NCBI RefSeq assembly: GCF_010686655.1
Contig: NZ_JAAGVY010000031.1
Span: 1 to 59,960, forward strand
DNA length: 59,960 nt
Source: Cryomorpha ignava
Lineage (GTDB): Bacteria > Bacteroidota > Bacteroidia > Flavobacteriales_D > Cryomorphaceae
Direction: 5' to 3'
Shown here: piece after piece, positions 26,083 through 35,544 of the stretch
How positions within the stretch are numbered: the stretch's first letter is position 1
Layout of the letters: each line of letters begins with the position of its first letter
Translations under genes and position numbers: made by a program
The notes under the pieces: generated by a model
The model's input: only the letters and a program-made list of their open reading frames with translations
What the model was told of the DNA's origin: nothing
Databases searched by the model: none

Positions 26083-27471
26083 TTATTTTACTGTACTCTT
26101 TACGGTGCCCTTCCACAAGCGGGTTTCCAGTTCTGCTCCCGGCTCTAATTCATCTGCGTTGTTAACGGTTTTACCATTTAGGGTGGTAATGCTGAAACCC
26201 CGTTTAAGGGTATTTGCCGGGTCTAAAATTCGCAATTTATCGGCAATAAATCCCAAATTTGTCTGTGATTCCTTTAGCTGACTCATTGTACTATGCGCGA
26301 GTGAAGCCGGCTGGGCATTAAGTTTTCGATTGCAAGTTTCAAAGCGATTTTTTACTACCCCATTAAGGCGCATCGGCATACGGTAGTTTATAGATGCCTT
26401 TGCTTCAACAAGCGCATTTTCCACACCGTTGTTTATACGGTTTGCGCTGCGGCGAATGTGATTTCTGCGGTTGGCGAGCTTTTCGCTTACGGCCAGCTCC
26501 AACTGGTTGGCTTTTGCATCAAGCTCATTCCGCGTAAGCGTAAACCAGCCTTTGCGAAAGTTGGTGAGACTGCGTTTTACATTTTTTAGGCGTGTGGCAA
26601 AGTCAATGAAGTTTTGCACCAGATTGCGTGCTAAATCGGTAGGAGTGATGAGGTTTTTGTACGCCACTTGCTCCACCACAGTAAGATTTGTTGCATGGCC
26701 TATTCCCGTGAGGATGGGGATAGGAAACAGGCTTACATTTCGGGCCAGGTTGTAACTGTCGTAACAATCCAGACCGGTTTCGCCGCCACCGCCTCTAATA
26801 ATCACAACGGCATCAAAATCTATATCAACCTGCCGGATTTTAGTCAGTGCCGCAATTATGCTCGCCACTGCTGCGTCGCCTTGAAGCAGAGCCGGAAACA
26901 AACGCAAGTTTATGCTATTTGGAAAAGGACTTGAAGCCAGTACATTTTTAAAATCGAGAAATCCCTTGCTCGTTTCTACCGAAATTACAGCCACATTTTG
27001 CACTAGTAATGGTAAATAGAGTGATTTGTTCTGGTCAAATATTCCTTCTGCTTTCAGCTTTTTTATGGCTTCAGTGCGCATCCGTGCCATCTCGCCCAAA
27101 GTATAGCTGGGTTCTATATCAAGAATATTTAGCGAAAGCCCGTAAACAGCGTGAAAACCAAGCGTGCAGAGGAAGAGAATTTGCATTCCGTCACCGGGTT
27201 CTTTTCCTGTTAGCTCCAGAAACTTGGTTCGGATATGCTGATATTTTGATTTCAGAATAAACCCTTTTAAATCGGCTACGATTTTCCCGCTTTTCTTTTC
27301 TACAAGTTGCGGGTAGCAATGGCCACTCTGCGGGTAATAATTGAGTTTGCTTATTTCAGCAGTAATCCAATATGATTTCGAATACGTTTTTTCTATCTGG
27401 CTGCTTAAACTTCTGGCCAGCTCACTTAGCGAGTAGTGTTTTTTCACCGCCGACGTATTCATATCAGCCAT
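26083..27471 (-). CDS. xseA: Exodeoxyribonuclease VII large subunit
   Basis: A 462-residue protein that degrades single-stranded DNA from both ends with XseB. An OB-fold domain (about 15-115) is followed by the catalytic domain. The core reads RGGGGETGLDCYDSYNLA and GIGHATNLTVVEQVAY. The widespread bacterial form is RGGGS..DL and GHETD, so this is the variant I associate with Flavobacteriia rather than evidence of decay. The C-terminal part (300-420) is coiled coil, as usual. It lies six bases after the response regulator gene and before xseB, in one operon. Confidence 0.9.
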   Translation of the reverse strand: MADMNTSAVKKHYSLSELARSLSSQIEKTYSKSYWITAEISKLNYYPQSGHCYPQLVEKKSGKIVADLKGFILKSKYQHIRTKFLELTGKEPGDGMQILFLCTLGFHAVYGLSLNILDIEPSYTLGEMARMRTEAIKKLKAEGIFDQNKSLYLPLLVQNVAVISVETSKGFLDFKNVLASSPFPNSINLRLFPALLQGDAAVASIIAALTKIRQVDIDFDAVVIIRGGGGETGLDCYDSYNLARNVSLFPIPILTGIGHATNLTVVEQVAYKNLITPTDLARNLVQNFIDFATRLKNVKRSLTNFRKGWFTLTRNELDAKANQLELAVSEKLANRRNHIRRSANRINNGVENALVEAKASINYRMPMRLNGVVKNRFETCNRKLNAQPASLAHSTMSQLKESQTNLGFIADKLRILDPANTLKRGFSITTLNGKTVNNADELEPGAELETRLWKGTVKSTVK

Positions 27472-27477
27472 GGCTAT

Positions 27478-27870
27478 TTATTTTGATTTGCTTAAATTCT
27501 GAAGCGCTTCTTTTGTAATTGGCTTTGAAATAAAATTGATTATTAAGCTATTGTCATTAGCTTTCCTTTGATCATCAGGGTCAAAAGTGGCGGAGAGCAT
27601 CACCACGTGCGGCGTGCGTACAGGAATATTACTAAATTGGCCGTATGCTTCTATAAAATCCCATCCAGAAATTTCTGGCATTTGAATATCGAGAAAAATA
27701 AAATCCGGCATTTCATTTCCTTTTTCGTAATGGTTGTCTAAAAACGTCAGGGCGTCTTTACCATTACTGAATGTTTTGATTTTTTCGGTGAAATCAGATT
27801 TTCTAAGCATGGTTTCACATACCAAAACTGAAATCGGATCATCGTCAATAATTACTACAAGTTTATGCAC
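27478..27870 (-). CDS. Single-domain response regulator (CheY-like)
   Basis: A 130-residue receiver domain with no output domain. The acidic pocket is Asp9-Asp11, the phospho-acceptor Asp61 in FLDIQMP, Ser93/Thr95 in MLSAT, and Lys116 in ISKPIT. It resembles Bacteroidota stand-alone receivers that bind a partner protein. No histidine kinase is nearby. It leads an operon with xseA and xseB, an arrangement seen before in related bacteria but without known functional link. Confidence 0.9.
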   Translation of the reverse strand: MHKLVVIIDDDPISVLVCETMLRKSDFTEKIKTFSNGKDALTFLDNHYEKGNEMPDFIFLDIQMPEISGWDFIEAYGQFSNIPVRTPHVVMLSATFDPDDQRKANDNSLIINFISKPITKEALQNLSKSK

Positions 27871-27928
27871 AGAAATTAAATTTGGGTTGGGTTTTAAACG
27901 AACCTACTTGCGAAATAGTTCTTCAATG

Positions 27929-27958
27929 CAAATGTATGCTATTTGTGTCCTTTTACAA
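27929..27958 (-). promoter_or_regulatory. Promoter of response regulator-xseAB operon
   Basis: On the minus strand TTG (27956-27958), a spacer of 19 bases, then TACATTTG (27929-27936). This is the best full match to the Bacteroidota promoter in the window, 58 bases before the ATG at 27870. Confidence 0.65.
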
Positions 27959-28034
27959 GTTTATTGATGTATTCTGCTATTTCAGAACGATTAACCCATG
28001 TCAGACTATTTTTAGAGAATTCAAATTTTCATAA

Positions 28035-28364
28035 ATTTCAATAAACAGATTTCTTTATTCTCTGTACTTATCCTGCGGGCTTCATTGTGGCATAGCGCCG
28101 GGGGGAAACGGAAAAGTTGGCAATACTTCAACCACTAACTTTATTTCGGGTCTTTATCAACCTGTACCGCCTTTACAGGAAATGTTTAATATGGCAGGGA
28201 TGAATTTACCGGAATATCTAAAAAGGAAAAGACGGAGATGTGAAAGTGCAAAAAAGGCAAGCCTGATACAAGAGATTCAAAACCGGAAAAAGAAGATAAG
28301 GAATAGGATTTCATACTCCAATTTGTCTGGTGGACTTATTTCACTTTATCGGCTTTCGCTATAA
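28035..28364 (+). pseudogene. Remnant resembling the C-terminus of a flotillin-like protein
   Basis: A frame open from 28035 without an early ATG. It reads GNTSTTNFISGLYQPVPPL followed by QEMFNMAGMNLPEYLKRK, then a Lys/Arg-rich tail. The PPLQEMFNMAGMNLPEYL stretch is what I recall from the C-terminus of Bacteroidota flotillin/SPFH proteins. The SPFH domain itself is absent from the window. It is probably a decayed fragment in the 550-base gap between the response regulator and the dienelactone hydrolase gene. The identification rests on memory of one motif. Confidence 0.35.
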
Positions 28365-28422
28365 AGGTAACGTCGCCTTCCAAACATTTTCAGTATACTG
28401 GTGTTTCAGTCAAAACCTTATC

Positions 28423-29289
28423 ATGAAAACAATTTACAAATCACTTATTTCAATTTTATTTATCACTTCTTTATTTTCTTGTGGCGACGGCACAAAAGAT
28501 GATGCATCTGAAACGGAAGACCCAAAAGAAACCGCTCAAATCAAGCAACCGGTTAATGTAACAGGCAGGGAGGTAAGCTATTCTACAGATTCTGTAAAAA
28601 TGAATGGCTATATCGCCTACGATTCAAGCTTCGAAGGCAAGCGTGCGGGGATATTGATCATCCATGAATGGTGGGGACATACTGATTATGTTAGAAAAAG
28701 AGCAGAAATGCTTGCCGAACTAGGGTATGTGGGTTTTGCAATTGACATGTATGGCGATGGAAAAAAGGCCGATCACCCTGATGATGCAATGAAATATATG
28801 AAAATGGTAATGCAGAATATGGATGGTGCCAAAGCGCGTTTTGACGCTGCGTATAAGCAACTGGCAAGCGATCCACATGTAGATCCGGAAAATATATCTG
28901 CCATAGGTTATTGCTTTGGTGGCGCCGTAGCTTTGTCAATGGCAAATGCAGGAGAGCCGCTTGATGGAATAGCTATATTTCACAGCAGTGTGCAAGTTGC
29001 CATACCACCATCTGATAAATTACAAGCCAAAATTTTGGTTCAAAATGGTGCCGCGGATCCAATGATTTCGCCCGAATCTGTGACTGTTTTTAAAAACGAA
29101 ATGGATAGTCTGGGTGCCGATTATGAATACATTTCGTATGCAGGAGCCCAACATGGTTATACCAACCCGGGAGCAACCGAGCTCGGTCAAAAATTTAATA
29201 TGCCGATATCGTATAATCTCGAAGCTGATACCACTTCATGGAATAAGCTCAAAATCTTTTTGGGTGATTTGTACCCTTCCGGGAAATAG
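28423..29289 (+). CDS. Dienelactone hydrolase family lipoprotein
   Basis: A 288-residue protein from the ATG at 28423, with lipobox SLFSC (Cys20). The frame upstream to 28330 has no signal and is rejected. It is an alpha/beta hydrolase with the dienelactone-hydrolase triad Cys164 (GYCFGG), Asp212 (AADPMI) and His244 (AQHGYTNPG). WWGHTDYVRKRAEMLAELGY is the typical N-terminal region. An envelope-anchored hydrolase of unknown substrate; the cytoplasmic chloroaromatic role of classical members is unlikely here. Confidence 0.88.
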   Translation: MKTIYKSLISILFITSLFSCGDGTKDDASETEDPKETAQIKQPVNVTGREVSYSTDSVKMNGYIAYDSSFEGKRAGILIIHEWWGHTDYVRKRAEMLAELGYVGFAIDMYGDGKKADHPDDAMKYMKMVMQNMDGAKARFDAAYKQLASDPHVDPENISAIGYCFGGAVALSMANAGEPLDGIAIFHSSVQVAIPPSDKLQAKILVQNGAADPMISPESVTVFKNEMDSLGADYEYISYAGAQHGYTNPGATELGQKFNMPISYNLEADTTSWNKLKIFLGDLYPSGK

Positions 29290-29577
29290 ATTTAAGACTA
29301 CTAATTTTCTATGCTTTGATTGCGAATGAGTTTAACTGCTACAGATTAACGTGCGCACGGTGGTATCAGGATGCCTTTAAAATTTCGGATTTCGCAAATC
29401 AAACTTTCATTATTAAATAGAGAAATAACTATCTGAATTTCACTTGGTGACAATTGTTTTTTGCAAAATTATTAATAATAACTGAAAAATAATTGGTAAA
29501 ATGCTTGATTATATCCCGATGAATAGGTTAAATTAGCCGACTAATTAATCTTATTTAATAACCAAACCTATTTAACC

Positions 29578-30939
29578 ATGAAGCGAATCCTAACCCTCGC
29601 AATTGCGGCTTTGATCATTTCAGGCTGCGCAAAAGACGATGAACCAACCGTACAGGAAACCCCCACCAAAAGTGCTGCTGCAAAAACTTATGATGCAGAT
29701 TTTATGATCGACTATTTTTCGCTTCAGTGCGATATAGTGCGCAATACCAATGGTTTCTTACCTACAATTGCCGCTCGTGGGTATGGATATCTGGGCGTTA
29801 CCGCCTATGAATCTGTCGTTCACGGAATTCCCAATGGTCAATCTCTCGCCGGACAAATACAAGGAATGAGCGCCGGGAGCTTACCCCTTCCAAGCGCTGA
29901 TTTGAAATATGACTGGGCTTTGGTGTCCAACAAGGCTATGGCCGATATGATGCGTTATATGTTTGGCGTTAATCTAAATCCTGACGATGCAATTCTAATT
30001 GACAATATGGAAGCCAATACCAAGGCTCAATTATCAGCCGGAGTTGATGCCGATGTTATAGCACGCTCTGAACAGTTTGGTGCCGATCTTGCTGACGCTA
30101 TTTATCAAGTTAGCAAAACAGATGGTGGCGATGAATCGTATCTCAACCCCTGGCAAACTCCATGGGAAGTGCCCGAAGCTGACTATTGCTGGATTCCTAC
30201 AGATTTACAACTTCAGCCTTTAAGTCCTGACTGGATGAACAACCGCAGCTTTATTGCAAATATTGCTGAAGATACACAAATTGGGGCCCATATTCCTTAT
30301 TCTTCAGACCCACAGTCAGAATTTTACGCAGCTGCAATGGAGGTTTACAATCAGGTTAACAACAATACACCAGAACAAGTAACTATTACAGAATATTGGG
30401 CCGATGATCCATTTCAAACTTGTACTCCAACCGGCCATACTTTTAATATATTAAAGCAATTGCTGGCAGAATCAGGAGCTACTTTAGAAAAAACTGCGGT
30501 AGCATTTGGAATGATGGGTGTGGCAGAAAATGATGCATTTATTTCGTGTTGGAAATCGAAATACGATTATATGCTTATCCGACCGGTAAGCTATATTCAG
30601 GAACATATTGATCCCGATTTCACAACCGTTATTGGTACGCCGCCTTTTCCAGCGTTTATTTCAGGCCATTCTGCCGAGATTGGTGCCGGTATAAAAGTGA
30701 TGATAGACCTCTTTGCCGATGCGCAGGGCAATTATACATTTACAGATATCAGCCAGCAGCAATACGGTTTTACGCCGCGTAATTTTGATAATTTTTATGA
30801 TTTGGCAAATGAATGTGCCTTGTCTCGTTTTTATGGAGGAATTCACTTCACCATGGACAATGACAAAGGGCTCGAGCTGGGCATTGCAGTGGGTGATGCG
30901 GTAGTAAACGAACTGACCTGGCCGAAAAATATTCAGTAA
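29578..30939 (+). CDS. Vanadium haloperoxidase/PAP2 family lipoprotein
   Basis: A 453-residue lipoprotein (ISGC, Cys17). The three-part signature of the PAP2/vanadate-binding fold is complete in the C-terminal half: Lys328-x6-Arg335-Pro336, Ser362-Gly363-His364 (ISGHSA) and Ser416-Arg417-x5-His423-x3-Asp427. These residues bind phosphate or vanadate. The protein may be a bromo/iodoperoxidase, as in several marine Flavobacteriia, or a phosphatase; the sequence alone does not decide. The next gene starts directly after its stop, so a two-gene operon is likely. Confidence 0.88.
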   Translation: MKRILTLAIAALIISGCAKDDEPTVQETPTKSAAAKTYDADFMIDYFSLQCDIVRNTNGFLPTIAARGYGYLGVTAYESVVHGIPNGQSLAGQIQGMSAGSLPLPSADLKYDWALVSNKAMADMMRYMFGVNLNPDDAILIDNMEANTKAQLSAGVDADVIARSEQFGADLADAIYQVSKTDGGDESYLNPWQTPWEVPEADYCWIPTDLQLQPLSPDWMNNRSFIANIAEDTQIGAHIPYSSDPQSEFYAAAMEVYNQVNNNTPEQVTITEYWADDPFQTCTPTGHTFNILKQLLAESGATLEKTAVAFGMMGVAENDAFISCWKSKYDYMLIRPVSYIQEHIDPDFTTVIGTPPFPAFISGHSAEIGAGIKVMIDLFADAQGNYTFTDISQQQYGFTPRNFDNFYDLANECALSRFYGGIHFTMDNDKGLELGIAVGDAVVNELTWPKNIQ

Positions 30940-31332
30940 ATGAAATCATTAAAGATCTTTCTGCTTGCAGGAATCTTAGTTGCGTCATGCACCAATGATC
31001 CTGTTGAAGAGCAAGATTCCTGGCCTGTAGATTTTGATGCGCTTGTAGCCCTCAATTGCAGAGCAATAGAATTGCGGAAAGCACGGTTTGCTACTGCAGA
31101 TTCTCTTCGTCTGGATATGGATTCCATAAAAGCTTCAATGAATCAATCTGATTTTGAAAAGTATCAAAACGATTTTGAAACGCGCAAGAATGCATTGCTT
31201 TCAGAGAGCAATGCATTGGCAGATACAATAAGGCTACGCATGAAAGGAGTAATGAGCGATTTAGGTCCTGATAGAAAACGCGTTTTTAACGATAGCCTTC
31301 AAGCAACATTGAAGCGTGAAGGCTGTGAATAG
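30940..31332 (+). CDS. Small lipoprotein linked to haloperoxidase gene
   Basis: A 130-residue lipoprotein (LVASC, Cys17) whose ATG follows the haloperoxidase stop without a gap. The mature part is mostly helical and charged, probably a coiled coil, with Cys residues at LNCRAIEL and at the C-terminus (REGCE) that might form a disulfide. No family recognised. Tight coupling suggests it assists the haloperoxidase-like protein. Confidence 0.7.
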   Translation: MKSLKIFLLAGILVASCTNDPVEEQDSWPVDFDALVALNCRAIELRKARFATADSLRLDMDSIKASMNQSDFEKYQNDFETRKNALLSESNALADTIRLRMKGVMSDLGPDRKRVFNDSLQATLKREGCE

Positions 31333-31379
31333 CTGACGGAAATTTCTTCACTTATTGTCTTTGAAAAAATTGATATCTA

Positions 31380-31404
31380 ACGTATTAGTGTAGCAATAAT
31401 ACGT
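31380..31404. repeat. Short perfect inverted repeat
   Basis: ACGTATTA (31380-31387) and TAATACGT (31397-31404) with a nine-base loop, 48 bases after the lipoprotein stop. No T tract. It may be an mRNA-end hairpin. Confidence 0.4.
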
Positions 31405-31618
31405 AGTGTTTGCGGGTTACTTTCATTGTGATTCCGGCTGTTTTTGTACTTCATCGGGTACGTGTAAAAGGCTTACGAATAGTGATTTTCAGAACTGATA
31501 TCATTTCCATTTCAGGCTTCTGCGGGCGCAGTCCTACTTTCAGATTTGCCCATGTTTTCACCGTTTTACGTCTGTTTAAAGTTTGGATGATTTCAAAATT
31601 GAAAGTAGTTGCGGCGGA

Positions 31619-32530
31619 TTAAACAATCACAAATTTCCGCTCATCTAGATGATTTTCATCGTCAAGTCTGTACGCCACGAGTTTTCCCTCTTTAGCCACG
31701 CTGTAGTCTAGGCAGCAAATATTATTTCGATAGAGCATAGGCTCACCTTTTAACCAGTAATGGCCAAAAAATACCTTTTTCTCATAGGGGCTGTAGAAAT
31801 TCTTCGATTTCAGATCGTCAACGGTAATCTCATCATTTGGTAAGGAATCATCTTTTAGAACACTTATCTTTTTATACGTCATTTTAGCAGGATTTTCCCA
31901 CCATTTAATTCTAAACTTGTCTCTTCTCGTGCCATCTTTATCTATAAGAAATTGACCTTTTGGCATGTCGGCCTCTTTGCCTTTTAGCGATTGATCTATT
32001 GCGTTGTTTAGAGGTGATCCAATTTTAACCGTTTCGCGAAGAGTTTCTTTTGTTAGCCGATCATTGGTCAGCGATTTTCGAAGCAAATCAATATTTTCAT
32101 TGTCCCAGCAGGCATGAACCGCTCGAAATTTGCTAGTTTCGTAATAGATCGGCAATGTCATAAACCAATTCAGATAATCATTTAACCCTTTCTCATCGTT
32201 TTGAAACTGATCCAGCGTTGCTTGGTACTGATTCTTGTTTTTGAAACTGTGTTCTCTTAAGTGGGTGCCATTCTCATACCGATGGTGATAACAAAGTGCG
32301 TTGTATTCATGATTTCCCATCAGCGCCACCGCATTTCCGGTATCACTCATCGCTTTCACGATCTCAAGCGTTTCTCTGATTTTTGGACCGCGATCTATGT
32401 AATCGCCTACAAACAGTACTTTTCGTTCGGGATGGCTGTAGGCCCCATTCTTTTTTCTGTATCCCATTTTTTGCAATAGAGCTTCAAGCTCATCAGCATA
32501 TCCGTGGATATCGCCAATTAAGTCAGTCAT
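31619..32530 (-). CDS. Calcineurin-like metallophosphatase
   Basis: A 303-residue cytoplasmic protein with the three metal-binding blocks of PPP-type phosphatases: GDIHG (6-10), GDYIDRGP (42-49) and GNHE (72-75). Later His residues (FRAVHACWD near 158 and VFFGHYW near 262) complete the dinuclear metal site. It belongs to the PrpE/ApaH-like group that acts on phosphoproteins or dinucleoside polyphosphates; which is not clear. The insertion between 185 and 250 is longer than in PrpE. The gene stands alone. Confidence 0.88.
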   Translation of the reverse strand: MTDLIGDIHGYADELEALLQKMGYRKKNGAYSHPERKVLFVGDYIDRGPKIRETLEIVKAMSDTGNAVALMGNHEYNALCYHHRYENGTHLREHSFKNKNQYQATLDQFQNDEKGLNDYLNWFMTLPIYYETSKFRAVHACWDNENIDLLRKSLTNDRLTKETLRETVKIGSPLNNAIDQSLKGKEADMPKGQFLIDKDGTRRDKFRIKWWENPAKMTYKKISVLKDDSLPNDEITVDDLKSKNFYSPYEKKVFFGHYWLKGEPMLYRNNICCLDYSVAKEGKLVAYRLDDENHLDERKFVIV

Positions 32531-32852
32531 AATTCTATAATTTATGTGGTTTTTAATTTGTAGTTCAGAAGAAGTATTTTCTTCAAACTTTATCCGGTTA
32601 AGCGCAAATAAATAGGGTTAGGACAGGCGCTTTTAGAATTGAAAATAATGTCAATTCTATTCTTTATTTACGTTTTATTTGTTAATTAATCTCACTCGCC
32701 CAACCGAGTTCAAGATACAAATTATATAGTTTTTAGGCAAGCGTTTTGGTGATTAAATTACCACATTTTAGTCAAGCTATTTCTAACAATAAGAAGATGT
32801 TGAATAATTACTTCATTCAGTCGTCTTGAGAAATCCTCCATGTAGAGGTCGC
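32531..32852. other. Intergenic region with one inverted repeat
   Basis: A 322-base gap. TAGAATTGA (32634-32642) and TCAATTCTA (32651-32659) form a perfect nine-base inverted repeat with an eight-base loop and no T tract on the minus strand. No gene was found. Confidence 0.5.
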
Positions 32853-34510
32853 TTAATTTGCCAGTCTATCTTGACGAATATCAATTGAATTAGGGCTCCA
32901 GGTGTTTGATTGAATTTCTGTACTCAACTTATATTGTGAAGTCGCAAAAATTTCCTTTTTATCCTGAAATGGTAAGGACTCACAAGAGCGATTTTTGTCT
33001 TCTTCTAAAAGGGTGTAATTACCTAATCTATAAACTACCGATTCGTGAATTGCTTGTGGAAATTCTGTGAGATAATTTTCATTACCATTTTCAGGTAGAA
33101 TATGCTCAATCGTTCCCGGATTCTCTTCAAAATCGTAATCAGATTGACTTATGTGGTTTTCTAATGAGAATAAAACGTAACGCACGATTTTTTTACCTCG
33201 TTTTGTACTAATCGACTTAGAGGCAAAATCATTTTTAAAATCATTATCACTGGGGTATAATGTTTTAATTGCTTGAGCTATCTCAGTAATCTTTGTAGAT
33301 TCATTTGTGCTTATTTTTATCGCAGCCTTATTGTAAACATCTTCTTTTAAGTTGGTATGAAGTTTTGCAATAACGGTATATCTAAATGTTAATGTACTAA
33401 CAAGTTTTAATACTCTTGCAAAATCTTCCTTGTTAAGGTTATTATAAGCTGCAATTAAAATAGGATAGGCTTGTTTTTCTTTAAACAGGGTCAACTCCTT
33501 GATTCTTTTTTTAATCTCACGATGGTCACCCCAAAAGGTATCTGAATAATTTGACAGCGCTTTATACAGTCTTGCATTGTCTTCTAAAGAATCTAACAAA
33601 TCTATCACAGCAGGTGAATCTGAAATTGATTCCTTGATAGCTCGGAATAAATATTCCTGTCTGATTAATTTATTTTTAGAAATCCAAAAGTGTCTTAAAA
33701 AAGTAGGAAAATCATCTAAGCCGATAACGTCTACAATTTTCTTCCATTTAGATTTTACATGCGGAAGGTCAACTTGTGAGGATATTGAGAAAAGGTAATT
33801 CTTTAATAAATCTGTTACAGTTAGTCCAACTCCTCTTGAGTTTAATGTCTCAAATACAGTGTAAGCACTTAATTCATCTTCCACAATAATTTGAATGAAC
33901 ATAAGCCGCTCTGCAATATCTTTATTTAAAAAGTTGGTGATTATTTCTCCATTCTTTTCTTCAGTAAAAAGTTCATTAACTTTTTCTATAAAATATACAT
34001 AGGCATTCCAAATTTGTTTATCGGAATCTTGTAACGTGGCGACGTTCGTTGGCGGTCTAAAAACAAGGAGGTTAGATTGAAAAAAACTATCATTATTTTC
34101 GTTCAATTGTAGTTTAGATGAATATGTTAAAGAAGCAGGGTCTTTATCTCCTATATATTTTTTGGACAAAAGAGATACACGCTCCTTGTTATCTTCTATT
34201 TCAATCCCCTGAGAGATAAGAGAATTTAACTTCTTATTACTGCCAAAACGATAATGGTAAGCGTGGAAAATCTCTGTGGTCCATCAATGACATTATATTT
34301 CTTGTCTCCCATATTCTGGAGAACTATTGAACCCATATAATGCACGTTGCCGGTTTCGCTTATAGCTAATATGTCATTCCAAAGATCTTCCCACTGATCT
34401 TTTTTCCAGCTATAATCTCTCTGGTATGGAGGAACAGTATAGGTCTTTCCATTGCCAATTATATCACTTAAGCTAACAGTGCTTGTATCTAATAAATTAT
34501 TTACTGCCAT
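32853..34510 (-). pseudogene. DUF262/DUF1524 (GmrSD-like) gene with frameshift
   Basis: Two frames together encode one protein of about 550 residues. The N-terminal 94 residues (34510-34226) are DUF262, with PPYQRDYSW and IDGPQRFSTLT. The rest (open to 32853) contains the helical middle (VFETLNSRGVGLTVTDLLKNY) and the DUF1524 nuclease motif EHILPE. They meet near 34234, where one missing A in ATAA(A)GAAG breaks the frame; restored, it reads VIKKLNSLI. The NTPase motif is also altered: DGPQRF instead of the usual DGQQRL. GmrSD-type proteins cut modified phage DNA. Alternatively the frameshift is a sequencing error, but the motif change suggests decay. Confidence 0.8.
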
Positions 34511-34689
34511 AGGTCAAAGTTAGTCTTTTTTTGATCCTTACGGGAAGGCTTATGCACTCTACAATATGTTTTTAATTCGGAATTATGCATTCTGAAAAAC
34601 CTAACATTTTAGAAAAATTTCATTTCGAATATTTCTTATTTGAATTATGGCTTATAGTCTTAGACTATCATTTTTTCTAAAAATAAATA

Positions 34690-35226
34690 TCACATAGAAC
34701 TCGTCTCCTCCGGATAAATCAATTCTCCATTCACAATTTCAGCAGGAGCGGTGTATGGGTGCTCATTGGTTTTATCAATGGCCATAATATGCATAACAGT
34801 CCAGCCTTTGCTCTTCAAATAATCTGAAATCATAGCTCTATGGCATCGCCACCACATCGCTTCGCTGCACATATAAGCCACTCTTTTTGTTTCGGCGAGT
34901 TTCACCAGTTCTTCCATTCCGGTTTCAAATTCAGCAGTATCCATATAATCTGCGTAGCCTCTAAAGGCCGGATGGCGCCAAATGGTATGCTTTGATTCTG
35001 GATCTGCTTTTCTTCTTCCGCCAAGCGTTTTAAGATGGCTGTATTTTATCCCGTTTTCGGGAAGTGAATCTTCAATTGCTTCTTTGTTAAATTGCGGAAA
35101 CTTTCGCGAACCCGGAAAGCTTCTAACATCGACAACCAAATCAATATCGAAAGATTTAAGCATTCCGATAAACTCTTCAGGCGGATGAGTAGAATGCCCG
35201 ATTGTCCAAATTTCTTTTTGTTTCAT
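34690..35226 (-). CDS. DUF488 family protein
   Basis: A 178-residue protein from the ATG at 35226 (MKQKEIWTIGHSTHP); an ATG at 35238 is possible. The family pattern is complete: TIGHST, DLVVDVRSFPGSRK.P.FN, LGGRR, and near the C-terminus MCSEAMWWRCHR with two cysteines in the family's conserved block. DUF488 proteins are widespread, cytoplasmic and of unsettled function. The gene is single. Confidence 0.88.
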   Translation of the reverse strand: MKQKEIWTIGHSTHPPEEFIGMLKSFDIDLVVDVRSFPGSRKFPQFNKEAIEDSLPENGIKYSHLKTLGGRRKADPESKHTIWRHPAFRGYADYMDTAEFETGMEELVKLAETKRVAYMCSEAMWWRCHRAMISDYLKSKGWTVMHIMAIDKTNEHPYTAPAEIVNGELIYPEETSSM

Positions 35227-35238
35227 GATAAAAATCAA

Positions 35239-35544
35239 ACAAATAGGAGTTAGGTTGGTTTAAATAAAAAAGAGAGCTGATCGATAATTTGCTCTGCATA
35301 ATTAGTTTGAAAATTTAAAACTTTCATTTTCTACCCTATTTGTTTCCACACAAAACCACCAGGCTTATATAGATAGCTAAACTCTTCTTTTGCATTGAAT
35401 TTGACTGGAAAATTGCATATTTAATATCTGGAGTGAAAATGTCCCTAGACTATTGCTTTGCGAAAGGATATTCACAAACCCCGCTAATAAAAAAACCGCA
35501 TTCCAAAATTTGAAATGCGGTTTCGAGAATCAATCAGCAAGTTT
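35239..35544. other. Intergenic region
   Basis: About 300 bases between DUF488 and DUF2383 genes. Only the terminator at 35489-35523 was found. Confidence 0.5.
35489..35523 (-). terminator. Terminator of DUF2383 gene
   Basis: Stem AAACCGCATT with AATGCGGTTT (35493-35502 and 35514-35523), followed on the minus strand by a T run (A at 35489-35495 on the plus strand). Confidence 0.85.

Noticed and set aside
26083-27471. XseA variant motif GHATN as a sign of inactivation
   Set aside because: The variant matches what I remember of flavobacterial XseA, the operon with xseB is intact and the rest of the protein is complete.
31410-31622. Forward 70-codon frame after the small lipoprotein
   Set aside because: Composition is not protein-like, it overlaps the end of the phosphatase gene and no start context or homology was recognised.
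32634-32659. Inverted repeat as terminator of the DUF262 gene
   Set aside because: No T tract follows on the minus strand and it is about 190 bases from the stop.
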